Shown: positions 12,664 through 25,998, counted from the stretch's first letter. The stretch is DNA of 64,000 nt from Prosapia bicincta (GCA_036971475.1 JBAIZL010000001.1:151172044-151236043); one strand, 5' to 3'. Program-made: numbers and translations. Notes: generated from the letters alone by a model not told the origin.

Positions 12664-13895
12664 TAAATAATCTTTACCAACCAAAACTAACCTAAAAATA
12701 TATATATTTATATACCAACAAATTAATTAACAAATTTAGGTATTTTATCATTGTGATTGACACTAAAAACTTATCTAATTTATAAGGATTATTTAAAAAA
12801 CAAATTTATAATGCTAAAAACTGATGAAAGTGATAAAGTAAAGGTTTAAGTAGAACAATAGATAATTTAGAGCCTTATTTCTCACATTTAATTCTGATCA
12901 CAATATTAAGAGTTAATGTTATTTAGAATCACGCATTTAATTCATTATAAAAAATAGGTTTAACTAAAGATCAAGATTACAATTTTGAGCACAGACTTCA
13001 TGATCCCTTTATTAAACCATGCAGAATAATCCTTAGTTTTACTTTTTTTGACAAATAAAGATGAAAAATAGTTTTTTAATCATAAAAAAAACATTATAAC
13101 AATTATTTTCAAATTATTTTTCAATTGTTTTTAAAAACATCCAATAAATATTTTCATATTCGTTTACAATTTAGACATTTTTGTCTATACTACAAATTCT
13201 AAAAGGGACAATATCTTTCATATAAAGAATACTAGCAGAAAAGGTTTTAATAATATCTTACTTTTTTTAAAAAATCATAATAAAAACGTGGGATTTTTAA
13301 AAATAGTTCTTAGCACCTAAAAACTTGAATTTTTTCTACACCATGTATTTCAACATTAGGCCATTTTTCAAATGGGAAAACTTTTTGAATTTTTTTTATA
13401 AAAACAATACATTTTCACAAGTAGAATTCAGTTTCTATAAGACTACATTGAATTAAAATTACTAAAGTAAATAATTTTATCTTGTATTTTTGTGGTTGAT
13501 ATGTTGTAATTTGGTTTCTGTAAATTTAGTTAGAAGTTGTCTTCAATTCATATCCATCAGTACCAATCTTTGCATGAAAATAGTTAATTTTGTATAATAT
13601 CTTTATTTTGTAGTTTAGGCTATAAGTGTACATCATATTTTTATAAAAATACATAGATTTTTTTATAATATGAACTAATGATAAGAAGCTGTTATATTTC
13701 AACTGATTTTTCCAAAGTAACTTACATATCCAACTAACTTTACATTTTGAAAGATGACTCGATAAGGTGGTAATTATTGACAGCCAAAGAACAAAATATA
13801 TAATAATTAGGGTCTATACATAAAACACTAATATGTCCATTGATAATAAATCATAACTTTAAAGTTCTAAATGAAATGTTAAAAAAACATTATTA
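12664..13895. other. AT-rich DNA without a recognised gene
   Basis: No exon, RNA or classifiable repeat was recognised in this stretch. Confidence 0.5.
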
Positions 13896-14045
13896 ACTCT
13901 GATGTCTCCCGAAATTGTCGTCCTCAATAATCAGAGAAGTAAGTACTACTATAGGCAAGTGTAAAACAATAACATATATTCTAGGGGTTTTTGGTTAAAA
14001 ACTAGTAGCTCAAGTGAAGATGGAATCAAATAATTTAAAATTTAC
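13896..14045 (+). repeat. PLE family C terminus, degraded copy
   Basis: It contains the family C blocks TCTCCCGAAA, CGTCCTCAA, AAGTAAGTACTACTATAGGC and CTAGTAGCTCAAGTGAAGAT in the right order. The 5' half of the ribozyme core is too eroded to recognise. Confidence 0.6.
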
Positions 14046-14900
14046 TATGTACAAGAGATTTGTTTAAGGATGGAGTAAGGAAAACATATAAGTTTCCCAG
14101 TATGGCTATTGTTTTACCGTATTATAAAATGTGTTTCCTTGTTCCATGACTATTTTTTTTTAACTAAGATGAAAAGTTTAAACTAAAAATACTTCATTCT
14201 TATTAACATTAGTAAAGGTAGGCAGAAACTCAAAACCAAAAGATTTTTTCAAGTTTTAGGTTATAAAATAGGTCTTAACTGATTAGGTTAAGTAAACTTC
14301 ATTGATTAGTCTACAAACAAATCACCCAATTTTGAATATCTTAATATGGGTATAGCCAATTTAAAATTATCTGTCTTGTTATTTGATTCATTTCTCAAAA
14401 GTATACATGGGTAATTTTATAACATAGTTATATCACTGTTTTATTTTTTATACCAGTAATTTATCTTCCATAAACAAACTTGTATTTACAGAATTTAAGC
14501 CTTCTCAGTATAAGTGAACATTTCATTACTTTATTATAAAATCTCAGTTATATTAAATAACTTCACAGCAACTCTAAGGTTACTTCCTATGGATTTTAAC
14601 ATCTATTTAGAAATAGGACCTTTTTGCATATGACAACTTCTTAATGTCTTCTGGCATTGTATTTTGTTATATTTCATAATGAATTTATTAATTAGCATCA
14701 TGTTTTCTTCCAATAATGCTTTACCTGTAATCATGATTAGTTATTATGTAATATATTTATCTGAAATCATTTTTCTGTAATTACCCATGCAAAATAGTAC
14801 CTGTCTTTGGTGTGATTGGATGAACATCATTTATCCATTGCAGATTGCTGTCTCAAGTGATTGATTACTGTCTCATTGGTTATTTTCTGCTGACGCTATT
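14046..14900. other. AT-rich DNA without a recognised gene
   Basis: No supportable gene or element was seen between two PLE family C pieces. Confidence 0.5.
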
Positions 14901-14939
14901 ATGTCGAGACCTACTTGTCATTGATAGTCAGTTGTTCAG

Positions 14940-15190
14940 TTTACAGACACACAAAAACACAAAGTACAAACATACTAAATGAACAAACACAATACAAATC
15001 ACACATACTCTTTCTTTAATTAACGATAGCTGGTTTGCAAGATGTATCCCATTGCAAACTCTCACTGGCAATGGACTTACAGTCTGAGTTGACATGAGAT
15101 ATATCTCCCAAAACAGCCACCTTCATTAAACAACAAAAGTAAGTGCTACTATAAGCCAGTAAGACAAGTATGTTATATGTGCAATTGTTT
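14940..15190 (+). mobile_element. PLE family C piece: protein C-terminus and terminus
   Basis: A frame near 14948-15020 reads HTKTQSTNILNEQTQYKSH and then stops. This matches the usual last residues of insect PLE proteins (H-x-L-N-x-Q-x-x-x-x-S-H). About 60 bp later comes a family C ribozyme relic (CTGAGTTGACATGAG, TCTCCCAAAACAGCC) and the AAAGTAAGTGCTACTATA block. The GAAA box has become AAAA, so cleavage is unlikely. Confidence 0.6.
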
Positions 15191-16309
15191 TAGTAAAAAC
15201 AGGTTATTTTCTATTATATTATAGAATGTGTTTATATTGTCATATTATTTTTCTCCCATTTCTGAATATATGTACCCTCATCTTTTGATTATTACTTGAA
15301 AGGAATTTTTTTGTGTAACTTAGATCCAGCAAATATTATTGTTTCAGAATTGTTTTAAAATTTTCAATCTGTCCAATCTATATAAGGGAACATATATATT
15401 GCAGAACAAGTGTGAAACAAAATCAATTTTTCTGTAAATCATTTAGCAGTAATATGAAATTATAGGATCTTCAAATTTTGAAGTTTCCTATAGCCTGTTA
15501 CATTATTAATATTTAATATCCACAATTTATTTAAACTATTCCGAAACTTTTTAAACGTAATGCAATAACAGTCAGCTAACCATTTTAAGTAGCATAATTT
15601 AAAAAAGTTGTGGCACTGATGGTTAGTATTTCAGCAATATTACGTTTAGTACATTCCTCTAATATTGTACTATTTAGTGACCTAATTAAAATATAAAGTG
15701 TATAAAAAGTATCGTAGTACATAGACAAAGATTCAAAGACAATCTCTTAGGATAGATAATACACTGTAATACAATACCTTTTATTACAGACAAACCATGT
15801 TTTAGATAACCCATCTTATCAGTATACTAACTAGTTTCATGTAAAAGTAAATACACAACATAAATTGTCTTTTATATTAAAAAAAAATTATATCAACCAA
15901 GAAAATATAACAAGAGACTGGTCGGTATAATTTAGTGAAATCTTTTTAATCATTGTTTCTTAAAATTTAAGATTGATTTTTACAACAGCTTTTACTCATA
16001 TAAATAAAAGCTTTCCCTTTTCTACAATTTTAATTTTATAACCTCTCTGAAAAAATTTAATTAGAATTTGTTGTTTCCAAAACAAGTACTCATTTACAAG
16101 TACAGTACAAGTAATCATTTACATCTATGTTATCTAAAATTTTGACTTTAAAGATCACAGTGTCACAATTACTCATAGAAGTTTAACATAGATATGACTT
16201 GAAAAGAAACTGTAGTATTAAAATTAAACAATACTAATAACTATCAGATAATTAATCACAACTTTTTATAGTCATCTCAAATAACACCCTCCTACATTTT
16301 CTATTAACA
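15191..16309. other. AT-rich DNA without a recognised gene
   Basis: Nothing supportable was seen in this interval. Confidence 0.5.
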
Positions 16310-16470
16310 AACGGAAGACACTGATGAAGATCGGCACATAGTGATCGAAAACGTTCTGTCTCAGTAAGTTTTAACAAATTTACTAAATATAAAGTTCGGA
16401 TAGTCATAAACTATTGTTTAAGTGATTAATAAGATTCACCGAACGTAATGGACTACAAAATTCAAGAATA
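16310..16470 (+). repeat. PLE family A terminus with complete hammerhead core
   Basis: It starts with the ribozyme, continues through CAGTAAGTTTTAACAAATTT and AGTTCGGATAGTCATAAAC, and closes with the family's end CACCGAACGTAATGGACTA..TTCAAGAAT. Copies of the same end occur at 5845, 18537, 20487 and 23022. Confidence 0.75.
16316..16361 (+). ncRNA. hammerhead-type ribozyme, PLE family A
   Basis: Reading 5' to 3': helix I strand AGACA; core CTGATGA; one extra A; helix II GATCG/TGATC closing an 8-nt loop; GAA; helix III AACGTT, fully self-complementary with no loop; residue 17 = C (16356); helix I strand TGTCT. Predicted cleavage lies between 16356 and 16357. PLEs are known to carry such ribozymes with reduced helix III that act as dimers. 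The extra A after A9 departs from the textbook core, so activity is inferred, not shown. Confidence 0.72.
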
Positions 16471-16539
16471 TTAACAAAAGTTATCATTTTAGTATTTAAA
16501 ATTTAATACAGACAATAATTATTTATATATATTTGTTGA

Positions 16540-16690
16540 TTCCATCTTCAACGTGAGCTACTAGTTATCACTAAACACTTGTAAATATTTACAAACTTGC
16601 CTATAGTAGCACTTAGTTGAGGACAGCTGTTTCGGGAGATGTGTCCAATTGTCAACTCAGACCATAACTGATCTCAAGGTTACCTAGGTT
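16540..16690 (-). repeat. PLE family C terminus with ribozyme
   Basis: On the minus strand the order is ribozyme (16659-16618), then AAGTGCTACTATAGGCAAGT and TGTTTAGTGATAACTAGTAG, then CACGTTGAAGATGGAATC. It lies directly downstream of a PLE protein C-terminus on the same strand. Confidence 0.7.
16618..16659 (-). ncRNA. hammerhead-type ribozyme with U3/A8 core, PLE family C
   Basis: Minus-strand order: TGAG; core TTGACAAT; helix II TGGA/TCCC (one mismatch) with loop CACATC; GAA; ACAGCTGT, a perfect 8-nt palindrome as helix III; C17; CTCA pairing with TGAG. Compared with CUGANGA the core has U for C3 and A for G8, which keeps a Watson-Crick partner for the 3-8 pair. Confidence 0.62.
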
Positions 16691-16738
16691 AGGGCATTCG
16701 GGTGGGGGTTGAATATTATGGTGGTGTGAGTGTACTTT

Positions 16739-16866
16739 TTAAGTATTAGAAGTTATGGTATCAAAAAGTGTGTGTGAATTATAATGTAATTGTGTATTGA
16801 GTATGTGTGTAGGGTGTAGTTTGAAGTGTCTGTATATTTCGTACTGTTCGGTTGTGTATCGTTGGT
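16739..16866 (-). pseudogene. Penelope-like protein C-terminal tail
   Basis: One minus-strand frame reads YTTEQYEIYRHFKLHPTHIL then NTQLHYNSHTLFDTI and reaches a stop at 16739. The EQYEIYRH..HP.HILN.QL..NSHTLFDTI pattern is the tail of insect PLE endonuclease domains. The family C ribozyme follows about 80 bp downstream on the same strand. No nuclease or reverse transcriptase core is present. Confidence 0.7.
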
Positions 16867-16924
16867 TATTTCTGTGTTGCTACTATTGGGAAGTTTGTAA
16901 ATATTTACAAGTCTTTTAGTGATA

Positions 16925-18389
16925 TTTTAACATTTATAATACTCACAGTGTAAGTAAGTATAGGGGAGGAAAATATTGTTAGATAGTAAATCGACACTAA
17001 AGGATGAATGCCTAAATATTTTACTACTTTAGTATCTCTTGGCAAAAGTTGAATCTTACTCACAGCATTGAACAATGAACTTATTAAGTTCGAAATGCCT
17101 CAGCTGAAAAAAATATTAGAAATAATGTTTTTTTGCTAAATGATACTTAGTTGTCATTTAAAAAAACCTCAAAATATAAAACACAAAACCTGTAATTCTA
17201 TATATTTTGTGAGAAAAATGTTTAATTAATATAACTCCAACTAATTTATAACGATAGTAACCAATTTCTCATTTTTTGTAGTGGTGTTTTAGGTTTTTTC
17301 AACATTTACAAATTCTTACTCAAATGCAATCATTTATGAAATCCAGGTTTTTCATCTCTATAACAATCTCTTTTTCTACTTAGTGTTTGTAATATATGAG
17401 AGAATTGATATATTTCTCTTATTGTGTAATACTTTTATTGGATAAATATTTTTGTCTGCTTACTAACAATACCAATCAGTATTTTATAGTCAAAATTTGT
17501 TCTCTAAATTGTTTAAAACAATGAATACTATAAGAATCCAACTGCATTCGTTGCAATTTAAAGAATGTTTAACTTTCATGAAGCATAAGTTATTAGAAGG
17601 GAAGTTTGAAACAGAGAGAGAGAACAGTTTTGTTTTGAAACCATTTCATAAAAAACTTGTTATTTTAGAACTATCACTGGTTTTTTCATCTTGAAGTTAT
17701 TTTTACTACTGACTTTGAGATTCTCAGAACATACAAAGTGTATGTGTTTTTTAAAATTTCCTCAGCTACACAAATTAAACTGCAGTGCATGTTAAAAAAA
17801 AACTTTAATTTTTATAGTTTATTTGTATAGCAGTTTTACTTACCCGCTCCCGGCATAGGCAATAAAACTATTGCTAATACATATTTGAAATCTAATGCAA
17901 ATTTTTTAATAACTTGATTACTTAACCAAAGTAAATAAAAAAATTTGAAGATCATTCAATTTTATATTGACAACCAATTATTTTTGATTAACAAACAACT
18001 TTATTCTGCTTTTCCACTGACTAATGCATAAATCCAATAGACTCATTTATTTGTCTAGAACCCCCTTTTCAACTTAAATTCAAATACGTTAATTTGTACT
18101 AAATCTTCATGCTTTCCACAGACCAGACCTTCATGAAAATATTAAATCTTTAATTTTTATCCTAAAGGACAGTCTTATCCTTGTTGATAAACACTTTACC
18201 AGCTCATGGTATTTTTTTTTCATCCCAACTTCTTATTTGATTTAGAAATGAAATACTTTAGAAGGAAATGCTGTCACAAAGCTGCTCATTCCCATGGCGA
18301 CTTATTTTAATTTTTTAGATAATTTTGTTACTTGTAAAAAATATTTTTATCATTTTAATGTTGATTGTTTTCATTAATACATAGTTTAT
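16925..18389. other. AT-rich DNA without a recognised gene
   Basis: No exon or recognisable element was found. It lies downstream of the uridine phosphorylase stop codon on the minus strand. Confidence 0.5.
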
Positions 18390-18540
18390 GACTATCCGAA
18401 CTTTAAATTTAGAAAATTTGTTAAAACTCACTGAGACAGAACGTTTTTCGATCGCTATGTGTCGATCTTCATTAGTGTCTTCTGCCTTGTGATTAATAAG
18501 ATTCACCGAACGTAATGGACTATAAAGTTCAAGAATTAAT
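18390..18540 (-). repeat. PLE family A terminus, inverted/rearranged copy
   Basis: The minus strand carries the ribozyme relic and its downstream block (AACTTTAAATTTAGAAAATT on the plus strand). Immediately beside it, on the plus strand, lies the family's outer end (GTGATTAATAAGATTCACCG to CAAGAATT, 18492-18540), so the copy has folded back on itself. Confidence 0.65.
18434..18480 (-). ncRNA. hammerhead-type ribozyme relic, PLE family A
   Basis: It has the same plan as 16316-16361, with AGACA/TGTCT, GATCG/CGATC and AACGTT. The core reads CTAATGA (G5 changed to A) and the GAAA box has one extra A. Both changes should abolish cleavage. Confidence 0.6.
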
Positions 18541-18915
18541 ACATAGTTACATATTTCAACTATAGCCACATTACTCATTTTTGCGATACACTTTAGAGTC
18601 TTAATACATGAAGTAAGGAAGTCCATATTGAGAAAATAACTAAAATAATGTTTAGTACCTGGGCGAAAGTACAAAAGTATAGAAAATAATGTGTAAATAT
18701 CAAATTAAAATATTATTATCTACTACCTTGAAAGTACCTTAATCATCTGATATTTATCAATTGCAAATACGTTCTTTTTAAACATGTTTAAGATAACACT
18801 GATCTTTAAGATTCCACTGTTATACTGAAATTATCTGCCGACCAGCCTGTTCTTAAAGTATAAAATTTGAACAATTTAAACTTAATATCACATTGAGAAA
18901 AATAAAAAATATTAC

Positions 18916-19104
18916 TTAGTCGTAGCTTTCAGACTCTTGCTGTACTAATTTAAATCGTCGTGGACTTTTGACACACATTGAGCCAGAGGAAAGATTATCA
19001 TAACAGATTCTGCCTCGCATCTGGAGATACCGCTTAATGTACCTTGACACTAGCTTTTGTGGTCGCATCTGCCACTCATCTAATACTTCTTTGGGTGTAT
19101 GAAT
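18916..19104 (-). CDS. UPP: uridine phosphorylase terminal exon
   Basis: The acceptor TTAATTACAG precedes IHTPKEVLDEWQMRPQKLVS RYIKRYLQMRG. The frame continues for about 30 residues past the usual family end, through a Ser/Arg/Lys-rich tail ending QQESESYD, to TAA at 18916-18918. The tail has no family motif and may be lineage-specific. Confidence 0.92.
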   Translation of the reverse strand: MHTPKEVLDEWQMRPQKLVSRYIKRYLQMRGRICYDNLSSGSMCVKSPRRFKLVQQESESYD

Positions 19105-19420
19105 CTGTAATTAAGACAATATTTGATTAAATCTTTTAGTTAAAGAGTTTCTAAAAAAAAGTTTAATGAATCGACACGTATCTTTCTTCTATTGTTCTTC
19201 AATAGAAGGTACACAAAGATTTTCAAAATATCAGTTATAGAATTTGATTGTATGTTTATTTTTTGCACCATCAAGTTATCATAAAAAACTGGGATTAACT
19301 GTAGTGTAATTTTTATAACAAATAAATACAACTTCTTAACCACAAAAACTTTTAATTTAAATTCTTATGTACGGAGGAAATTATTATTAGAATAACTACA
19401 GTTTGTCTAAGCTACATTTA

Positions 19421-19493
<73 letters not shown>

Positions 19494-20086
19494 GTTAATG
19501 CCTTCGACACACCTATTACACTATCACTCCTTTTTCCTTTCAGCTAACCAATACTGTCACAGTAAGGTCTAGTCTATCAATCTAACGTGGTAAGGGTGTT
19601 ATTGTTACAAAATTTGAATTTACAATTTTGTTTTTAATGCTAAAATTTTCTACAAAAAGTAATAAGACTACAACTGCCTTTACTAATGAAATTGTTAGAA
19701 TTTATTGATTATATTTTTGTCACGTTTCTTAATAGCCAGACCTTCAAATGTGTTTCATATATTTTTTCATTGAACATACTTAATACTTTAAAGTAATTTT
19801 TCCTAATGTATGTTTAATTTTTAGGATATATTCAGCAATGCTTCTTTTTTCCAATTTTTGAAATTGTATATGACTAATATGTTCTTTAAATCTCATTGAA
19901 ATTTTCCTTTTTTGGAAAATGTAAATATAATCACACGAATTGCAGTTTTCTTTATAAATACCTGACTTATCTAACATTTGTGTTTTGTCTTTTGGGTTAC
20001 ATAATAAATTCCTTAGGCTATTTAGGCTCTTATTAAAAGTAACATATAGTGTAAGGCGCATGGGGAGAATGTTAACAATGTGTGTG

Positions 20087-20157
<71 letters not shown>

Positions 20158-20323
20158 TTGATATTTTACGTTATCCATTGTTTTTCCGTTGCACTGACTT
20201 TATGAAGTTATATATTACTATTGTAAGTAATTTTATCCACCATTAAGTGCAATGATTTTACCTTGTGTGATGAGGTGCCTTTCAGTCAATTGACCATTGT
20301 CGAATCACTGATTACTTTTTCTC

Positions 20324-20355
<32 letters not shown>

Positions 20356-20619
20356 GAATTTATTAATCACTTAAACAATAGTTTATGACTATCCGAACTT
20401 TGTTCGAACAAAGTTCGGATAGTCATAAACTATTGTTTAAGTGATTAATAAGATTCACCGAACGTAATGGACTATAAAATTCAAGAAATATATATGAAGT
20501 TATTATTAATTGTAAAAAATTTTTTCTACCACTATGTGCAATAATTTTACCTTATGTGATGAGGCACCTTTCGGTCACTTAACCATTATTGAATCACTGA
20601 ATTAATTTTCTCTATGTCA

Positions 20620-20675
<56 letters not shown>

Positions 20676-23600
20676 CATATAACTTAGGTCAAATATAGTT
20701 ATTCTTGTAATATGTTGAAGATTATTACTTTGTAATCGAAATATACATAAGGGCTTTAATAAAAAAATCTTTTGGTAAAGAGGTTTATGTTCTAATGTTT
20801 TTCCTCTAAATTTGTTTCTGCAAAAGAATCAAAAGTGTTAAGAAAAACTACAAGCCTTATTCAGTGTTTAAAGGTAAAAAGCACTTGTCTGGTAAAACAT
20901 TGGTAATATATTTCCTTATAAATACTTTTATCATTAAATATGAGCACAGTACTTGTTTCTCACCTGCCATTTCTTTTCTCTATATGTGTAAAACTAGCTG
21001 TAGAGAAATTTTGTAAGAAATAAGTGTAAAAAATCTCAAAAAACCACCCCTGAGCTCTGGATTAGAAAAAATGTCATGAGTGTATGGGGGGGGGCTAGAC
21101 TTTCTGCCCTGAAATATTGCCAGCACGTCTTTCCTCCAAATGTTTTTGATGTGATTCTTGAGTAAAAAACGTTGGTGACCCCTGGTCTGGTCAATAACAT
21201 TCGAAGATTCCATTAGGTTATTTGAATTTTTGGGATGACTATATTTAATTTTATTTTTAGAATATATTTCACAGGTGTTTCATAGTCATTTCCAGCTTTT
21301 TTTAAAAAATCTTAACTATTCCATTCACTTTCACAAACGTTTAAGCCAAATATTATCCTCTCTTTGTAGAATAAAAGAGTTCTTCTAAATATTTTATAAA
21401 TTTTTTTTTCTCACACTCCATAACCAACCATGCCCTTTGTCCTTATACACTAACTATTCTTATTGTATTAGCTAAGAATGAATAAATGCCATAATGATAT
21501 ACAGTAAACTCCCAATTATCTGTGGGCGGATTAACCGGTTTGCGGATTATCCGGGGTCTGCCATTGTTTTACAAATATCCAATTTTTATTCCAGTCAGAT
21601 TCATGTGTTTAAATTTCCAAATGGTGAATTACGACATAAATGCATATAAGGCTTAATAGAAGTTAAGACGAATGGAATAGATATCTAAATATGTACGTAT
21701 TAATTTTTACATTGAAAGGGAAGCATCCCGACACGGGCCAGCGAAATAAAAGGGGCGAGCAGACTACTTTATATAAGAGTCAATGACAAAATGCTTGGAC
21801 GCCCGAAAACCTAATGTGTATCATAAGATTGTAAACAAATGTCAGCTAATCTCGGCTATAAATAGTCTAGAACGTGACATATGCATTATCCATGTCTGTC
21901 ATATGCATTATCGATCTATATGGCTTTGTGACACACGTGACACAAGTAGACACTGAGCGACAAAATGGTTCTCAAGAAACTTAGAACGCACATTAAAGCT
22001 AAATCAATGCTCACAAAAAAACAGACGAAAGTGACAGATTTTTTTGATAAAAAGTGAAAGTATTTTGTGTAAAGGAAATTACATATGTACATACATACTT
22101 ACTTTTGACATATACTTATGTACGTATTGTAAATAGTTAGACATATAAATGTACATGTTATAATCCGTCAAATACATCGACATTTTAAATTATTTTCTGT
22201 ATTTATTTTGTCCTCTGAAGATTATTTGTGAATTGCATTAACCGGGGTCGATCGTTTTGCGTATTCTTTGTTCATAGGGAATTATCCGGGGAATTCGTTA
22301 TCCGACATTGCCGGGCCACCCTATTCCACGGATAATCGGGAGTTTACTGTACACATATTTTTTCTCATTAGCACATTAAGGATTCATTATTAAAAGAAAA
22401 TTAAAAGTAGATGACTTAAAATAGTGAATTGTTTTAATTGATAAGAAAATTTAAATGCAGTGTAACAGTTAAATACGATTGGATTAAAAAATAATATGAT
22501 AATTTTATGAAATTCAAACTTTTTTGAAATTACTTGTTGGATTGTCCTTGATAATATATTTTCACAATTTAGTTAAAACATATTCTGACCATTTCATACA
22601 CATTAAAATCAATTTCTTACCTGATCTCCTTTTAACCTATCAATGAAAGTAACACATATTACTGCAGACTTGATTCCAGCATGGTGAGTTAATGCAGCGA
22701 ATGCTAGTGATTCCATTTCTATATTGCTCACACCTAATTTGTGTAGCTTTTCCAGGAACTCCATTTTGTCACCTTCAGTGAAATCACAGAATGCTCCATC
22801 AAGTCTTCCTTGTCCTAACAATGAAAAATTTATTATTTTTTTTTAGTAATGTACATCGTATTTTGAAAATACAGTAGCCGTTTCATAGTGTGATCACGCT
22901 CAATATCATTTCACCTAAAGACAGACACTGAGTTGTATAAATACATTGTAATTAATCACTTCAATTGTTTAAGTGATTAATAAGATTCACAGAACGTAAT
23001 GGACTATAAAATTCAAGAATTGTAATTAAGTTGCTTATTGTAATCATCTCTTTACTTAGTGTTATCATTTAATTTGTCATGCAATAAAATATGGGTTCAT
23101 TAACACAGACCAAACAAAAATGTTTACAAGTATTGTATATTGTACGAAATCAGTTGAGCAATATGGTGACTGACGTCCTGTCCATAAGTCCTGTTATCAA
23201 CAATATCGACATGATTCATTATCCATGTCATTTATATCCTTTTTGACTATACTCAAACGCGTCTTAGGTTTCATAAAATGTATTCAGTAGTTGTTTGTCC
23301 AGCTAGTTGTTCGTATTTAGTCGTAAACGTTTGTTTGAAAACAATTATGATTTGTTGAAGCGGCTTCTGCACAGTACAGCAACGTTTATTTCTTTATTTT
23401 CATAAACGTGATTTTACATAATACAGTTTAGGAAGGTTTTTTTTCATTTCTTTTGTGAGGTTTGGTAGCATTTGAAGTTTTGCATTTTCAAAGTTTTTTA
23501 TCAAGATATCCGAATCTTAAAAAAACGACATGATTTAAATCTTTTTAAAAAACTTGAAATTCTAGATCGAAATAGTAAATTACCAACAATGAGTCAAACA

Positions 23601-25859
23601 AACTTGGCATTTTCCAACCTCTCTTATGTACAGTTTTGAAAAACAAAAGCTCCATCCTGTCATTATCAAACAATGAAAATGTTGAAAGCAAAAAAACTTG
23701 TTCTAGGAAGGATCCACAAGGGGAATCAGCTTTGAAATTATGGTTTTAAAACGTTCACTAAAAAACATACTCGAGTTGAGGATACAGACAATCTTGAAAA
23801 AAAATTGGAAAACATTATTTTAAAGTCACATATAGATGGTTCAATCGATGGAAGAAAAAAGAAAACAATTTTTATAAGAAACATGTGGTGAAAGAAAGAT
23901 GCTGTGTTTGTTGGAGCTGATGACTGGTTACAATACGAATGACCAAGAATTTTGGCCATGTATTCTCCTAGCTGTATAAACAATTCAGATGGAACCAGTC
24001 TTTATTATCATGTTTGACCCAAACATACTTGTGTATTTAAAAATGAAAATGCTATTGGCTGTAAAATATGTAAACCACATATAACTGTTATTTGTTGTGT
24101 TATCATGATCGGACAAAAAAAGAAACTCTTAAACATCGGGAAATCTAAAAATCCACGCTGTTATTGTTATTGGTTGGTTATTGTTATCAAATATGCATCT
24201 GACATATATGATTACAATATTATGGGGGTGGCTACTGTACAACAATTTTTTTTTAATTTTTTAAAATATATTAGTCTGTTTGGCAAGAAAATATTTTTGT
24301 TTTGGAATTCTCATTTGTAAATCATCTGTGCACTGATAGCCATATCTGGTGTTTACTTTTTGTTAGACATTTGGTCACTTAACTGAGGGAAAGTGAGTTT
24401 GAGGTTATTTTACTTAAGGATATTGGTTTTATACTTTAGGTTGTTTCAAACATTCTTTTTTTTTGTGAATGTATTTAAATCTGATGGTTTGAGAGTTAAG
24501 TCAAAGGACAATTATTATATATTTTATCTGACTTATAAGGCATCTCAAGCTGTCCAATATTAAAGTAGAACAACAAATCTTTTCTTTAGGAAACTCCAAA
24601 ATTAAATTAACTAAGTAAACAATACTATAAACTGTTGCCAAACCATTGTTCTTCAAGAGGTAATAAAATCTTAGCATAAGAGATTCATCGGAAGACATTT
24701 GGATGCATTTCTCTAAATTTCCTAGATTCAAAAACCGTTGAAAAAACAACTATGAAATGAAAAGCTCAACAAAATGTTTAATGACTACGAAAATTTAAAT
24801 CAGCTTTTTGGTATATTTTAAAGCATCATACTACTCAGGGTTCACAAATCAAGTACTGCTATTAGAAGAGAATCTGTTGATATTTCAAAGATGATAGACT
24901 TTTTTGATTCACTTGAAAAATATTTAAATGAAATTTATGAGAACTATGTATTAAATTTGCAGTGAACATTTAGTCAGATAAAGACTATAAATTGGAGAAA
25001 TAAATTTCCTCTGCTGCTGAATTTAGTAGTACAAAGAATTTGCAATTACCCTCTACTACTGAATTCAGGGAAAGAAGTTCCTCTCCCATAAAAATTAACA
25101 AAATTCCCAAAAGAAATATTATTACCAAGATGGTTTTTCTTTTTTATGGTATATTTCTTCAGCTCATTATAAAACAATATTCTACAAGAGCAACAGCAAC
25201 AAATGGGCAAGTATTTGAAGAACTACAAGTGTGGTTTAGTCTATTCTGTCTTCAAGAAACAAGTGTGTGTGTGTTTGTGTCTTTGTGTGTTTGTGCGTTC
25301 GTGTGCGTGTGTGTGTTTGTGCATGTGTGTGTGTGTGTGTGTGTGAGTATTAATTATGAAATTCATGTCTATCAGTTTTTTTCTGCCAATATTTCCCTAA
25401 TTTTAGATTCAAACGTCAAAGATTTTGAAAGCTCTTAACTAGCCATTTACTTAGGAAATTTTAAATGGTTCCCATACGACTTTAAATAAATGATATTCTG
25501 TACAAAACTGTTAACTAAATTAGAACAGGGAGATAATGTTATTTGATCCTATTTTAGATAGTTGGCTTCTGTTGCATGATTTACCTAATAAGCTGCAGAA
25601 GGAAGAAATTTATATATATATGTATACTCGTATATATTACTTTCACTATATGTACTTAAACAAGAATCTTACTTGGTATTTATGCAAGTTAACTTTCAAA
25701 GATTGATAGTATCTCCATTATCGAGCATTACTGACCGGGGGTTGTAGTAGACTGCGAGCTGTGTGACATTTCCGTTGTCACAAGGTGTGGTGTACCGTTA
25801 TTAAGTACATATAGTGAAAATGATAGGTGAATACCAAAAACAGTGTTGCAAAGTTAAAG

Positions 25860-25931
<72 letters not shown>

Positions 25932-25998
25932 CCAAATAGCCTTATCTCTTTTCCCCTGACAGACTTATATAAACTATAATCACTCATATGCTCATGGA

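Noticed and set aside
25040..25438. 132-codon frame with a Val/Cys-rich centre
   Set aside because: The centre is a TG microsatellite and the flanks show no domain.
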